Part shown: in pieces, positions 43,529 to 54,600 of the stretch
Layout: each line of letters starts with the position of its first letter
How positions within the stretch are numbered: position 1 is the stretch's first letter
NCBI GenBank assembly: GCA_004194705.1
Contig: SADC01001153.1
Coordinates: 62,001 to 126,000 of the forward strand
From: Ditylenchus dipsaci
Lineage: Eukaryota; Nematoda; Chromadorea; Rhabditida; Anguinidae
Length of the DNA: 64,000 nt
Direction of reading: 5' to 3'
Notes under the pieces: model-generated
Databases searched by the model: none
What the model was told of the DNA's origin: nothing
Seen by the model: only the letters and a program-made list of their open reading frames with translations
Made by a program: the position numbers and the translations under genes

Positions 43529-44119
43529 ATGGAAAAACAGAGCTTTCTTGGCGATAAATTCACATTGTTAGTAGAACGAGAGGGTTTGAAGAATATCGAT
43601 CATTTGGAAAATGATGTACTCGTCAACTTCTGCACTCCCAATATTCTCTCGGGTTTGAGCATTAAGTATTCCCTTGTTTAATTATTTTTCCTTTAAATTT
43701 AGGCATGGGTCTTTTCCAAGAAATTCACGATCTTGCAGGAGATTTGTTGAAAGCTGAATGTGAAAACTTTGTTGGCATGGGAGTTGGGTCTTGTCGTCTG
43801 ACTGCAGCCTTTGAATTAAAAGGCTATAAAAGTGTGGTTATTGTGGTTATTTGATAATACAAACGAAGTATCTTTTTCAGATATTGCGCATTGTATTGTG
43901 CCCTCTCTAAAGCGTTCCGACAAGTTCAATCATGTAGATGAGTACGATCTGGCTCTTTGCTACAGAAATGCCTTGGATTTGAGTGCAGAAGCTGGTCACA
44001 AATCTATAGTCTTCAGTCATCCATATGTGCTTTCTGATGAAGTGGTAGCTAAAATTGCAGTGGTGACCATCAACAAGTGGCTTAAAACAAGTCCCTACGC
44101 TCCAAATGTTTGTTTTTAA
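43529..44119 (+). CDS. Macro-domain protein
   Basis: Macro domains bind or hydrolyse ADP-ribose. The first exon (43529 to about 43665) reads MEKQSFLGDKFTLLVEREGL then DVLVNFCTPNILSG, in the position of the usual DAIVNAAN. The second (about 43705-43845) has GLFQEIHDLAGDLLKAEC and LTAAFELKGYKSVV, matching IHxxAGxxLxxEC and TxGYxLxxKxVI. The third (about 43882-44119) has ALCYRNALDLSAEAGHKSIV and VVAKIAVVTINKWL, the last helices. The central Asn pair and the glycine-rich GGGV loop of active enzymes are not conserved (FCTPN, SG), so binding may be altered. Splice phases between exons are imperfect, which may be a one-base error. AATAAA overlaps the stop region (44120). Confidence 0.65.
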
Positions 44120-44284
44120 AATAAACACGTAAACTTAGATATCCGCCCTGATTATCAGCCATTTCCTCCTCCTCTTTTAACAATTTGACGGCCAAAGTCA
44201 ACGTTTGTGCCTAATTAGTCAAAAAATAAGAGATTATAATTAGAGTAGATATCTATGATTGAATGCTTTAGTTTTCCAAAATCA

Positions 44285-47200
44285 CGCTTATATGTGACTC
44301 CACTGCTCTTTTCCAACTGTACAATGAATTAGCGGAAGGCATAATAGCAACAGCAGGCGATGAAAACGCAGTAGCAGCAGTCAACAGCAGCAATGGAAAC
44401 CACAATGAACAGCAGCAACAACTGTTTGAGGCTGATGGCTCGCCTAAACCATCGACTGAGTACAACAGACCAGTAGACATCAAGTTGTTCGAGTCACTTA
44501 TGAGGTGTGACTATGATGAACCAGAGATGGACTCTTTCGAGTATATTGACCAGGACAGGTTAAATTACATATATTCTACGTGACCTATTAAATAATACCC
44601 GATTTGCAGAACTGGAAGAAGTGATGAACAAGACTATATGGGCTCACCCAACCAGCAACATATGTACAACCAGCATCAGGGCAGTGAGCAGGAAGGATAT
44701 CCGTCCACCAGTCAGTATGTTTGGAGAAATATGGTCTGACAGAAGCACATATCCAGGAAAATGCCGAAAGACTTTATGGTTGGTAGCTTTGTTTTTCATT
44801 ATTGGCATTACGAGTATTTGGACGATTGCAGATGAAATGTTTAAAACATCAGAGGGCTTGCAACTGCAGCTGTCCCGCAATCTCAGCTCCACAATTTTAA
44901 CCATTGAAGAGGAGAATGGACTGCTGCGCCAGTACAGAATGACCACTCAAAGCAGGGAGGGTGACACCAGCTATTTCCGTTGCAGTCGCTGCGAGTCACT
45001 TATGAAGCATACTTTGAGCGAATATCGTAAGTATTTTCGATCTTTTTTCCGGAGTCGGTCTTCCGGATTAAAGTGGTTTTCATTTATCAAACACACTTTA
45101 ATTTTCAGGACCAAAGATCACGGTGAAAAATGGATACATATTTGGCGATTGCTACCCCGTTCACCACCCCGGATGCCATCCTGTTACAAAGTGCAAAGTA
45201 ATCTTACAGCAGATGGACAGGGAAGCTAGAATGAGTGTGTCTAAACCTGAGATAGCTTATGGAGTAAGCCATTCTTGCACAATTTTTTTAAATAATAGTC
45301 TATTTTACTTTTTAGTACGAGCGAATGGAAATGGAGACTGGTGCTGACTCTTTCTCCTCCGATTCTGCCTACCCCGAATACCATCAACAACAACAGCAAC
45401 AAGCAGATTGGAAATATAGTAATGTGGGTGTAGGCACTGCAGGCACTACTCGACAACCATCTGCTAAACGAGGTATTTTTAAGCCATTTCTTCTAATAAA
45501 GCACTCTAAATAACCCCACTTGTATTATCTAACGGACGTAATTATTTTCGCGAGGTTTCAAAGTCCTGCCGAAATAGGGCACTACTGCACATTAAGATTG
45601 ATATTCTCTCGTGATTAGGGTTGCTGAATAGTTAACTCTTTCGATCATATTCTCGGATTTTTATAAAAAATGTACTTTTAAGCTCTTTTATTAGGGATTC
45701 TGCGTGCATATTCTCGAGAATATTTTCCAAAAGATTCTGCTCGCTAAATTCAGCAACCCTAGTCGTGATGAGCACAAGTATACATTTTTACTTGGGTACC
45801 CCTAAAAAGGCAAGATTTCAACTCAGTTTTCTTAACTAAGATTTATCAAGCAAAGAAACTTTTTGAAATATGTAAATGGCCACTTTTTAAGCCGTATTTC
45901 TACACATTTCGAGTCCAAAACATCAAAAATATGCTGTTGGGTATTTTGAGTGAAGGCGAATTTAAAAAAAGTGAAACCAATACAATTAATTATTTACAGC
46001 AGCACCTAATTCTGCCAGAGCACGACTAAGAATGATCGGAAGTGATGGCACCTCATACTATGAACCAATGGGCACTTCTCCTGGTGGTCGAGCAGCAAAC
46101 GCTGCGCTTAGAGATGTGGCCAGACAAGTGGGTGGCGATACCCTTCAAGCTATTCGCAAGTGTGAAGACGAACTGAATGAGGAGGACTATGGTGGTGGAG
46201 CTGACCCTATTTCTAGGTTAGTGTATTCAAAATAAAAAATGTTGTTAAAAGTAAAAATTTTGGGATCGGTTCATTTTCTGATTAGATCATCTTTTTAATT
46301 GTGAAAAAAATTGCATAAAATTTTTATAATGCTAAATTTAAAAAAAGCCTTGTTTTCCGGCATCTTCCTGCCCTACAATAACTTTTTGAAGAGAAAAAAT
46401 TTCTACTTTTATTCTTGATTCTTAACAGTAAAAGGTATCTTGAGAGCATTTTAGACCTAAAGTATAACCATTTCCTACTAAACCCGCCAGGTAAAAAGGT
46501 GAAATATCGAAAAAATCGAAAACAGCTGAACTGAATATAATTATAAAATGCTGAAAATTATTGAAAAAACTATTTCTCGTTACTTTTCAGTGAGCATGAC
46601 AGATCAATTCCAACAGAATTCATGCACAAACAAGCAAGGCAACAGAGTCACTCAGTTGGAGCACCACATGAGTCCATCCAACACTTTGACCATCATCACA
46701 GGGGAGAGCCTGATCAAATGGACATGGAAATGGAAAGTCAAGTTGTCAGTTTTATTTTTTAGGAAATATAACCTTTTATACTCAAATTTGTTCTGATATT
46801 CAGATGGATATTTCCTCCTCCAAGAACATTTCTTCAAATGGCATTAGCTCCAGAGCAGATGACCACTTGGACGCCTCTCCGTCAGCTAGTTTCCAAATGC
46901 ATACTCGAAGCAGAGGAGTTGGTTCCCATTCAGAAGCTGAGCCAGCAGATTATTATGGTCCAGGCAGACGGAGGAGAGTGGTGACTGCGGCTACTGCCTC
47001 CTCAACAGGCTATAGAATTCCATACCCGTAAGTTTCAATAAAATACTGTTACACAATTTTTTAACTAATGTTTGCTCAGAGAGGACAGTGAGGTTGGTGC
47101 TACCCCGAAACTGCGGAAGAAGAGACAGGCCGGCAGCAGACCAAGTGCCGCAAATATCGCATTATCCGAGTCCGTAAACGTACCAACGTTGGAAACTTTG

Positions 47201-47439
47201 ATTGGCGAGAGAAGGAAGCAGCCGCAGGAGTCCCAGCTGCAGAAGGGTCTTCCGTCAAGGAAACTGTAGCTAGACGCAAGACAAATCCAACTGCTGTCGC
47301 TACTGCTGCAACCAAAACATCTCAAGCCCTGCAAACAAACCCTGCAGTTATTGCATCCCCTCCACCATGGACTTCGTTCAAGACTAAAAGCCAAAGAAAA
47401 AGATTGTTGACCCTGCTGCAAACACACTTCCTTGAATGA
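44285..47439 (+). CDS. Unrecognised protein, zinc-knuckle-like region and long disordered tail
   Basis: Exons about 44285-44559, 44611-44730, 44852-45029, 45110-45264, 45316-45471, 46000-46217, 46592-46752, 46801-47029 and 47081-47439. The most structured part joins exons three and four: [19 protein letters not shown], then [19 protein letters not shown], i.e. CxxC followed by a Cys/His cluster, then [12 protein letters not shown]. The rest is rich in Gln, Ser, Gly and acidic residues, with basic patches ([18 protein letters not shown]) that could be nuclear signals. I do not recognise the family; a chromatin or nucleic-acid role is only a guess. The first exon and its start are uncertain, and the frame of the last exon is chosen because it stays open to the stop at 47437. 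Confidence 0.6.
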
Positions 47440-47444
47440 TGAGT

Positions 47445-48780
47445 TGTTAATAATGCAAAAAGCTACTTTGTATGTAGTCCAAATTAAATTTTTTGCGTTT
47501 GTTCTGACATTCACTTTCTTAGCCATGAGTCTTAATCTGTTTTGGTTGAAAAGTTATGCGTTTGGGGCATTGTGTTTCACTAGCCAAAAGCTAAGGAGCA
47601 TGCTAATGTCCAATGCAATTGGAGGTTTTGAAAATTATTCCTTTTTACTAAAACTAATCCCGATTTTTTGGTTTCTTTACATTTGCGAAATTTAGAAACG
47701 TGCATTGAAAATTAAGTTAATTTAACTTTTCACGCCTAGTACTTGCAAATTCGAAATCGCACCTAAGGGAACATGCTTCTTTTTAGTTTATTTGGGAAAT
47801 CGATTACTCAAAATTTAACTACGATGATCACTTGCCCAAGCATTTTAAAATGTAAGACAAATCATGGCAGCGTGGGCTACGGCGTGTCAAATACGTAGAA
47901 AGGCAAAATCGAGGTCGGCGTTCTGTCAGGCAGCATTTTGAATTTAACCTTATTTTTTTGCTGTTTCTTTTCGTTCCCGCCTAGGGTTTGACACTTTTTT
48001 ATTCCAGATTTAAAATTTTTCTTTGGTCTTTTGCCAATTTTTTTATCAATGTGGTATCCAAAAAGTGGCAAGGATTTCGATTTCGTCCTTTATTTTTCCA
48101 AATCACGCTATATAAGCGGAGATTTGAGGTCCATTAGCTTACTAAAACATGTCAATTTTCATAAAACCACTAGGTTAATTCAAAAATCGACATCGAATTG
48201 AAAAACCAAAGACACCATGAGAAAGCTGAGGAAAAATGCTACAAAATGGCCAGCCAAAAAATTTTTGATTACGAAATTCTGGAGAAAAAGCCATTTAAAA
48301 ACAAAACTTTCCAAACTCTTTATTGTCTACCTATTTCTTTACTATTGTTTGCTTTAATGTGCGTATTGCTCTTGATATTTTTACACTACAAGTTTGATTT
48401 GTGTTGGGATAACTTCAATTCAGGCGGATGTTGTTAGTTTCACCCGCAAGATGTCTAAAGCATAGGGCGAAAATTTGTATTCAACACTTACAAGGATCTT
48501 ATTTCCTAAAACTAACATTATTTTTGAAGCCGTATTTGAAGCCAACAAACAATTTGTTTCTCATGTATATACCCAATTTAATTTGTATTTCCACATTTGT
48601 AGAAAAACTAAACAGCGACTGGTTTGCTAAATAATCAATTATTAATAAAAACATAAATTGATTGGTGATTTGTGTAATGGAATACAGCCATTTAATTGGT
48701 GTTTGCTACATACTTTTAATGGCCAAAAAATTAATTATTATTTATTTGATTTTCACTTAGTCATTTCAACTGTCCACGTA
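47445..48780. other. Intergenic region upstream of RPL28
   Basis: 47885-48130 contains words of the pogo-type family (TTCGTTCCCGCCTAGGGTTT then ACACTTTTTTA), so it is a MITE fragment. The rest is AT-rich, with open frames at 47432-47695 and 48198-48437 lacking any domain. The RPL28 promoter should lie near 48700-48780, but no core motif is clear. Confidence 0.4.
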
Positions 48781-48782
48781 AA

Positions 48783-49941
48783 ATGGTGACCAAGCCAAAG
48801 AGCAAGCCAGCGGCCAAGGTGAGCAAGGGCGGAGCGTCTAAGAACACCAATGTTGCTAGCAACATCAACAACACTTCTTCTTACATCCAATGGCAGGTGA
48901 TCCGAAACAACTCCTGCTTTCTGAAGCGCCAGCGAGGAATCCCAAAGTTGTTTTCCACGGAACGCTTCAACGTCAGAGGAGTCAACAGTGTGCGATTCAA
49001 CGGATTGGTCAATAAAACCGCCGTAGATATTCAGGTAAATCAATTTTAACAGTAAAACTAATAAATTAAATACAAATAAATATTTTTTTAGCCTAGCGCC
49101 AAAGGTGTGGCTGTGACCATCAAGAAAAAGAAGAATGTGGCCCATCCCGCCAAATCAACGCAGTCAGTCAATCTTGTCAAGAGCAGCCGCCAGACTTTGA
49201 GTTCGCTGACTAGTAAGACCTTCTTAATCACAAACATTTAGCTACACAAATGCCGAAAGTAGAATAATTTAAATTTCCTGATAACCAAACGCCCTATTTC
49301 AAAATATATTCCTATATCTAGGGTAGGTAAGACTTGCAACTCAACTTAGAAAAATGTTTAGTTTTCTAAATATATGAGTCCCACCAAAAAGTCCGCACTT
49401 CAAGAAAATTAAAGCGACTGTTAGATCATAATTTACGCCTTTACGTGTGCATTTGATGTGTACAAATGTTTACTTTCGATTAATTTGAAGGGAGGGTGTA
49501 TCTCTTTTCCGTATCTGGTCTTGCATGGAAACCGTTTAATTTCAGTTTCCATGCAGGACCAGATACGCAAAGGAGATACACCCTACTTTAATAGGCTACA
49601 AAGGCTGTGCTGAGCCAGATCATACAAGACATAAAAACAAGTTTTTGAAAAATGGAAAATTCTAAATTTCACTTTTTTCTAAATTATCAATTTTCACTTA
49701 ACAATCGACTCTTTAAATGAGGAAAATAGGAAAAAAAATCAAAAAATTCCGATCGATTAAGATATTTCGTAAAGAAGGCATCTATTTGAAAACAATTTTA
49801 TTTCCAGGCATGCTGCAAGGATACAAACCTGCTCACTGCAAGGCTGGAAGACGTCGCGCCTCTCAAATTTTGCGTTCATTGAAACCTGTAAAGCCAGCCG
49901 GCATTCGAAAACGTGGAGCTGTTAGCAAGACTGATGCATAA
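48783..49941 (+). CDS. rpl-28: 60S ribosomal protein L28 (eL28)
   Basis: A component of the large cytosolic ribosomal subunit. Three exons with exact phases: 48783-49034, 49092-49212 and 49808-49941, giving 168 residues. Conserved: SSYIQWQVIRNNSCFLKRQR near residue 30, KLFSTERFNVRGVNSVRFNG, VAVTIKKKKN, and the basic C-terminus GRRRASQILRSLKPVKP. The protein is longer than the usual 125-140 residues because of a Lys/Ser/Ala-rich N-terminal extension (residues 1-27) and a short extra C-terminus. Intron 2 holds an unusual hairpin. AATAAA follows at 50000-50005. No frame errors are seen here, in contrast to its neighbours. Confidence 0.96.
49492..49586. ncRNA. Long hairpin in RPL28 intron 2
   Basis: About 40 bp from AGGGTGTATCTCTTTTCCGT are complementary, with about three mismatches, to the sequence ending GGAGATACACCCT, leaving a 12-nt loop. 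The size and position fit an intronic pre-miRNA-like hairpin, but a small MITE (ends GGGTGTATCTC) is equally possible. No C/D or H/ACA boxes were recognised. Confidence 0.4.
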
Positions 49942-49999
49942 GCCACTTTTCATGAATTCTTTGGCAGAATTGTTGTTGCTTTTGAGCCTTTTTTTATTG

Positions 50000-50005
50000 A
50001 ATAAA
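50000..50005 (+). terminator. Polyadenylation signal of RPL28
   Basis: AATAAA 59 bp after the stop codon. Confidence 0.7.
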
Positions 50006-50009
50006 GTTA

Positions 50010-51460
50010 TTGTTAAAAGTTTCTCCAGTCTGAAGCATATTTGTTAACAGAGGAAAGACTAGATCTGCTGGAGTCTTACGGTGCCGTAGAATTAAGTAAA
50101 TAAATCATTTTGACTTTTTTTGAAAACGAAAAGCTGGACTTCGAAAAATAAAAAGATTAAATCTAAGTCACTGCCGCAGCATATTAAACTTAAAAATTAC
50201 GCAATTTGAGACGTTCAAAATTAAGTTGACCAGCAACTTGAGCTCACTGTATCCAAACTCGACTGCATACCAAATACGTCAAAAAAAAATTTGAAACTAG
50301 TCTGCTCATGATTTGACATGTGTGCTTTAAAAACGTTTAAAAAGTTTAAAAAATTCTAAATTAGAATTTTTGGTACAATATTATATAAAATCTATGGGTA
50401 ATCGGCCAGTATTTCTCAAAATGTTTCCAATCCTTCTAAAGCTTCAAACTTAGGCGAAGCTTTAAATGCAGAGTGGGCCAGAGTACTTTATGACGGGCTA
50501 AAAAGTGTCTTGTTTAATTTCTAGTATAATTAAATTAAAAACATTTTGAAAAATGCCGACCAATAATACATCTAAATTTTTTCACATGGTTTTTGATGTT
50601 TTGCTCTTATCTATAATTATTTTGACTCTTTTACAAATAATTTGATTAAAATAATAGTAAGATGTTTTATTTTGTCGTCCTGAACCTGGCCAAAATTATG
50701 CTGTTGACTAGAATTGGGAATTGCCTAAAATATTTTTCGAAATAGCGCATAAAAGCACCGTAGTGCATTTGCATCTAATTGAAAATAAACATCGGTGGGG
50801 GACCAGCAATGAAGGGCAGGCAAGCTCTCTTGTCAACCAATTGGCTTCGTCGTCTGTTGGGTTATAAACTACTCAAGGGAGTGTCATTTACTTAAGCTTG
50901 TCAACAGACAGTTAGTCAAATTGCGGATGATAAGAGAGCACTGGATGGGTATGCAGAACATCCAGCACCAGCAATTTATGTAGTAGATGCAAGGTGAAGC
51001 CGCATTGGTGGCAATGCTCCTTTGCGACAAATTTTGTGTAATGTCGTTTATCCCTTAGAGCTGGTTTGGGTTCTCTGTTTCTCTCCTTCGGTTTCTTTTG
51101 TTTGTGCGCTTGTGGCGTTGTGCTTCCGGGTATTTTCCCTTTTTTTGCTTTTCTCCCTCTCATCCCCGACTTTTTCAAGCAGCTATGACAAAACAACGTT
51201 GGAGTTTCGGTTGAAATACCTTGATTTTGGATAAAAGCCAGGTGTCAAACGACGGTTAATTTTGAGTTAACTGTGTGAATAATAAGTTCGATGGTGTTAA
51301 TTTACTAATTGTTTTGGTTGTTTTTCAGCGGCTGCATTATCTCTTTGTCAATTGTTGAGTTGTTGTGGATGCGGATTTTTGGACTTATTCGTTTCTTCCC
51401 TTTTCTGTCTTTTCGACAAACTATTTATAATTGAAACACACCTCATCTGGAGAGACACAA
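50010..51460. other. Intergenic and probable 5' region of the Onecut gene
   Basis: 50020-50750 is AT-rich with nothing recognised. 50760-51460 is more balanced in composition, contains CTTCGTCGTCTGTTGGGTTA and long pyrimidine tracts, and probably holds the Onecut promoter and 5' UTR. No precise start site can be given. Confidence 0.35.
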
Positions 51461-51619
51461 ACAATTCAGGAAGCAGGGAGTGGTGGAATAGGGCTGAGAC
51501 AAGCTTCCACCATAAGTGACTATCACTTCCACCGCAACGGCCATCAATTCTTAATTCAAGGGGATAGTGTTGATCAGCAACACTATCAACACTTTTTCCA
51601 GCAGCACCATCAACAGTCA

Positions 51620-54600
51620 ATGGAGCCGCCGGCAGTCACTTCTTGTAGTGTCAACAACAGCAACCCTTTGGGTTTGAGTATGTTGGGCATGGGAAGTGGG
51701 TTGGGCCAGCAGCAGCAACATTCGCTAGCTTCGTCTAATTCAAATAAGTGGGTGAATATTTCGAGTTGATATGCACAACTAGATTTAGCGATACAACAAA
51801 GTGAGGCTGTTTGTAAATACTTTAGACACGCCTCAATATTCTCTCCATCTACATTTAAATAATAACATCGACAAGCCATTCACATAAACAGTCAAACCTG
51901 CGATTTAGTGGCACGTTTTCATAAAATTGGGTGTCACTATATCGGAAATAGCAATTTTTAACGGCAAAAAGGTGGTCATTTCCAGCAACGATCGGTAAAA
52001 TTAGAGCCCTTACGACTTTTTGGACTGGGTTGACTGAAATCTGAAAAGAGGCTACAAAATTTGGAGTAAAGTGTCGGGCTTAGCTGTGGGTCGAACTTTA
52101 GTGATGATAAATAGTTTGGAGGTTCAATTGTATACATTTCTATCACCAAAATATTAGCCTAGAAAAAACTTTGTTTCGGGTCTGGCATGTGAACGTCTAG
52201 CTATTTACTTTTTAGGTATTGAACTTCTTTTTCAGACGATCAGACAACATGGCAGTGGTTGACTTTCTACATATTGAGCCACAACTCAACTTCAACGCTG
52301 GGAATTCCAGCACCAACCGCAGCCACTTCGAAGAGTTGCCGGAGAACTTCCTGGAAACCATCAGCCACAGCAGAGTGGAGGAGTAACAGGAGGCATGAAC
52401 TCAAATATGAACAATCAACAACAACAACAACAGCAGTCCTCCAACTCTATAAGCATGTCTCTGCACCAACACCAGCAGCAGCAGGCACACCACCAACAGC
52501 ACCACAATATTGGCGGGTCTCATGGACTTTCTGTATCTGGAGGTCCACAACTTGCCTCCCTAACCACCATGAGTATGGCTGGAGGGTGGATGGAGGAGGA
52601 GGGTAAGCATCTAATTTTAGTTGGTAATTTGTATTAGTTATTCTCAATTTAGGGGATATGCCACACTAATATCTATGCCAGCCCCTTCCCACTACGTCAA
52701 CTCTTTAAAGATGGAGACCATTGGTTCTATGGAACAGCACTTGAATAACCACAGCTCTCAGTTGCACCACCCTTCCAATTCTTCATTGTTGGACAAGGCT
52801 AGATATGGATCAGCAAGCAGGTATCTATAATTATCTCTGTAATAACTAACCACACAATCTGAATAGATTCATTAAGCTTTTTTATTTTCTCTAAACTCTT
52901 TTGCAATGTTAAAAAGGCATGCTAAAAATTGAATGTTTTAGTTTCGGCACAGGGCCAGCTGGCCTACTCTCCCCATTGCAATTGCTACAAGATGGAAGTG
53001 GCAATCGACTAAGTGGTGTATCTAACGATCAGAATACCTCCCTGGGTTTGTTGGGTATGCACCAACACCAACATCGCTCCAATGGAAGAACCAGCGATAT
53101 GTTGAGTGGAATTCGACGACCTGTTTCATACATCAGTGGCATCAAGGAGGAGATTAGTTCAGATATGGTTGGCTTTGGACAACAAACCCAGCAAGATGTT
53201 TATGAGGCAACATTTGGCTCAATGCAACAGCAAGCTCAACAACCTACCGCACAAGAACTAGAGAGAATGGCCAACGCAGAGACCCCACCTGCACTGAGTA
53301 ACGTGGAAATCGCTTCATCTATTCTCGCTTCCCTTGCTGGAGAACCCGTGAGTTTTTCTACTATTTATGATTTACATTTACCCCATTCTCAAATATCACC
53401 AAAGATAGATCTTCCTTGAAAGTCAAAATATATCCAACTCCTCTTTCTATTTTAATGATTTGTTGCAGTCATTTCAACCATCTTCACCTGCACACCAACA
53501 AATAAGTCCTAGCCAGAACCAAATGGCTAATTCTCACCAGCAGCAACAACAACAACACTTCATAGTGCATCATATGCCTCAGCAGCAGCAACAACAGCAA
53601 CAGTCTCAAATGATGAATGCACAACAGCAGCAGCAGCAACAACAGCAACAATCAGCACCTGTCGCCCCCAGACAAGCTCGTAACAACAACCGAGTCGGGG
53701 TAATAAGTCCAACAACAATAAGTCCGACAACTCCAACAATGTGATGGAAGGTGGCAAAGACTCGCTTCTAGACTTTGGTCAAGGCACTTCCACGCATCCC
53801 ACGAACAACAACAATACCCAGCGGTTTGGACCTATGGGTCCTGGAGCAGGTAATCTTTTGTAAAACCAAATTTGGACATTTTTTTTGTCAATTTTCACCT
53901 TATTTACTCTACAGCTCCATCGTTTAAAATAATACACTTTTTCTAAATAAACGCCCTGTTTAACGGCAAATTGAAAACTAACTCCACTGGTGGAGCTACT
54001 AGAGTAAATACGGAAAGCAAAAGCTCATAATTGAGCGAATTTTTATAAATTTTGTTGTTTGTAGGTATTCCCCGTGCTGTTTATTCTACCTCAGATGTGA
54101 CTGACCCATTGAATGCTGAGATCGACGACGAGATATACATAGACACCAAAGACTTGTGCAAACGTGTTGCTTACGAGCTCAAACAGCACTCTATTCCTCA
54201 AGCTATATTTGCTGAACGCATCCTGTGTCGCAGTCAAGGGACCTTGTCCGACTTGTTGCGCAATCCCAAACCATGGAATAGGCTGAAGTCAGGCAGGGAA
54301 ACGTTTCGCCGCATGTTTAACTGGTTGCAACAGCCTTTGCATATACGTCTCAGCATTCTAGACATGTATAAAGGTAAGTCAGATTCATTTCTCACATTTT
54401 TAACTAAAAACAAGGTGAGTCGAAAAACCATGACCTTTTAAAAAAATATGAGAAGTGTTTCTGTGCCATAGAAGGGGCTCAAATCATATGACATTGATTC
54501 TGGCTTTTTCAAAACAAAATATCGCCTATAAAGTTTAATCAATTTTTTGAATCTAAAAATTAAAATCTTTAAATTTTATAAAATTTCTCGTAAAATGCTT

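Noticed and set aside
47065..47526. 153-codon minus-strand frame
   Set aside because: It is antisense to the last exon of the 44285-47439 gene, which has matching splice sites and phase.
53560..53757. Antisense frame rich in Leu/Val opposite Onecut, and a poly-Cys frame at 57708-57950
   Set aside because: Both are complements of CAG/CAA glutamine repeats in the Onecut exons.
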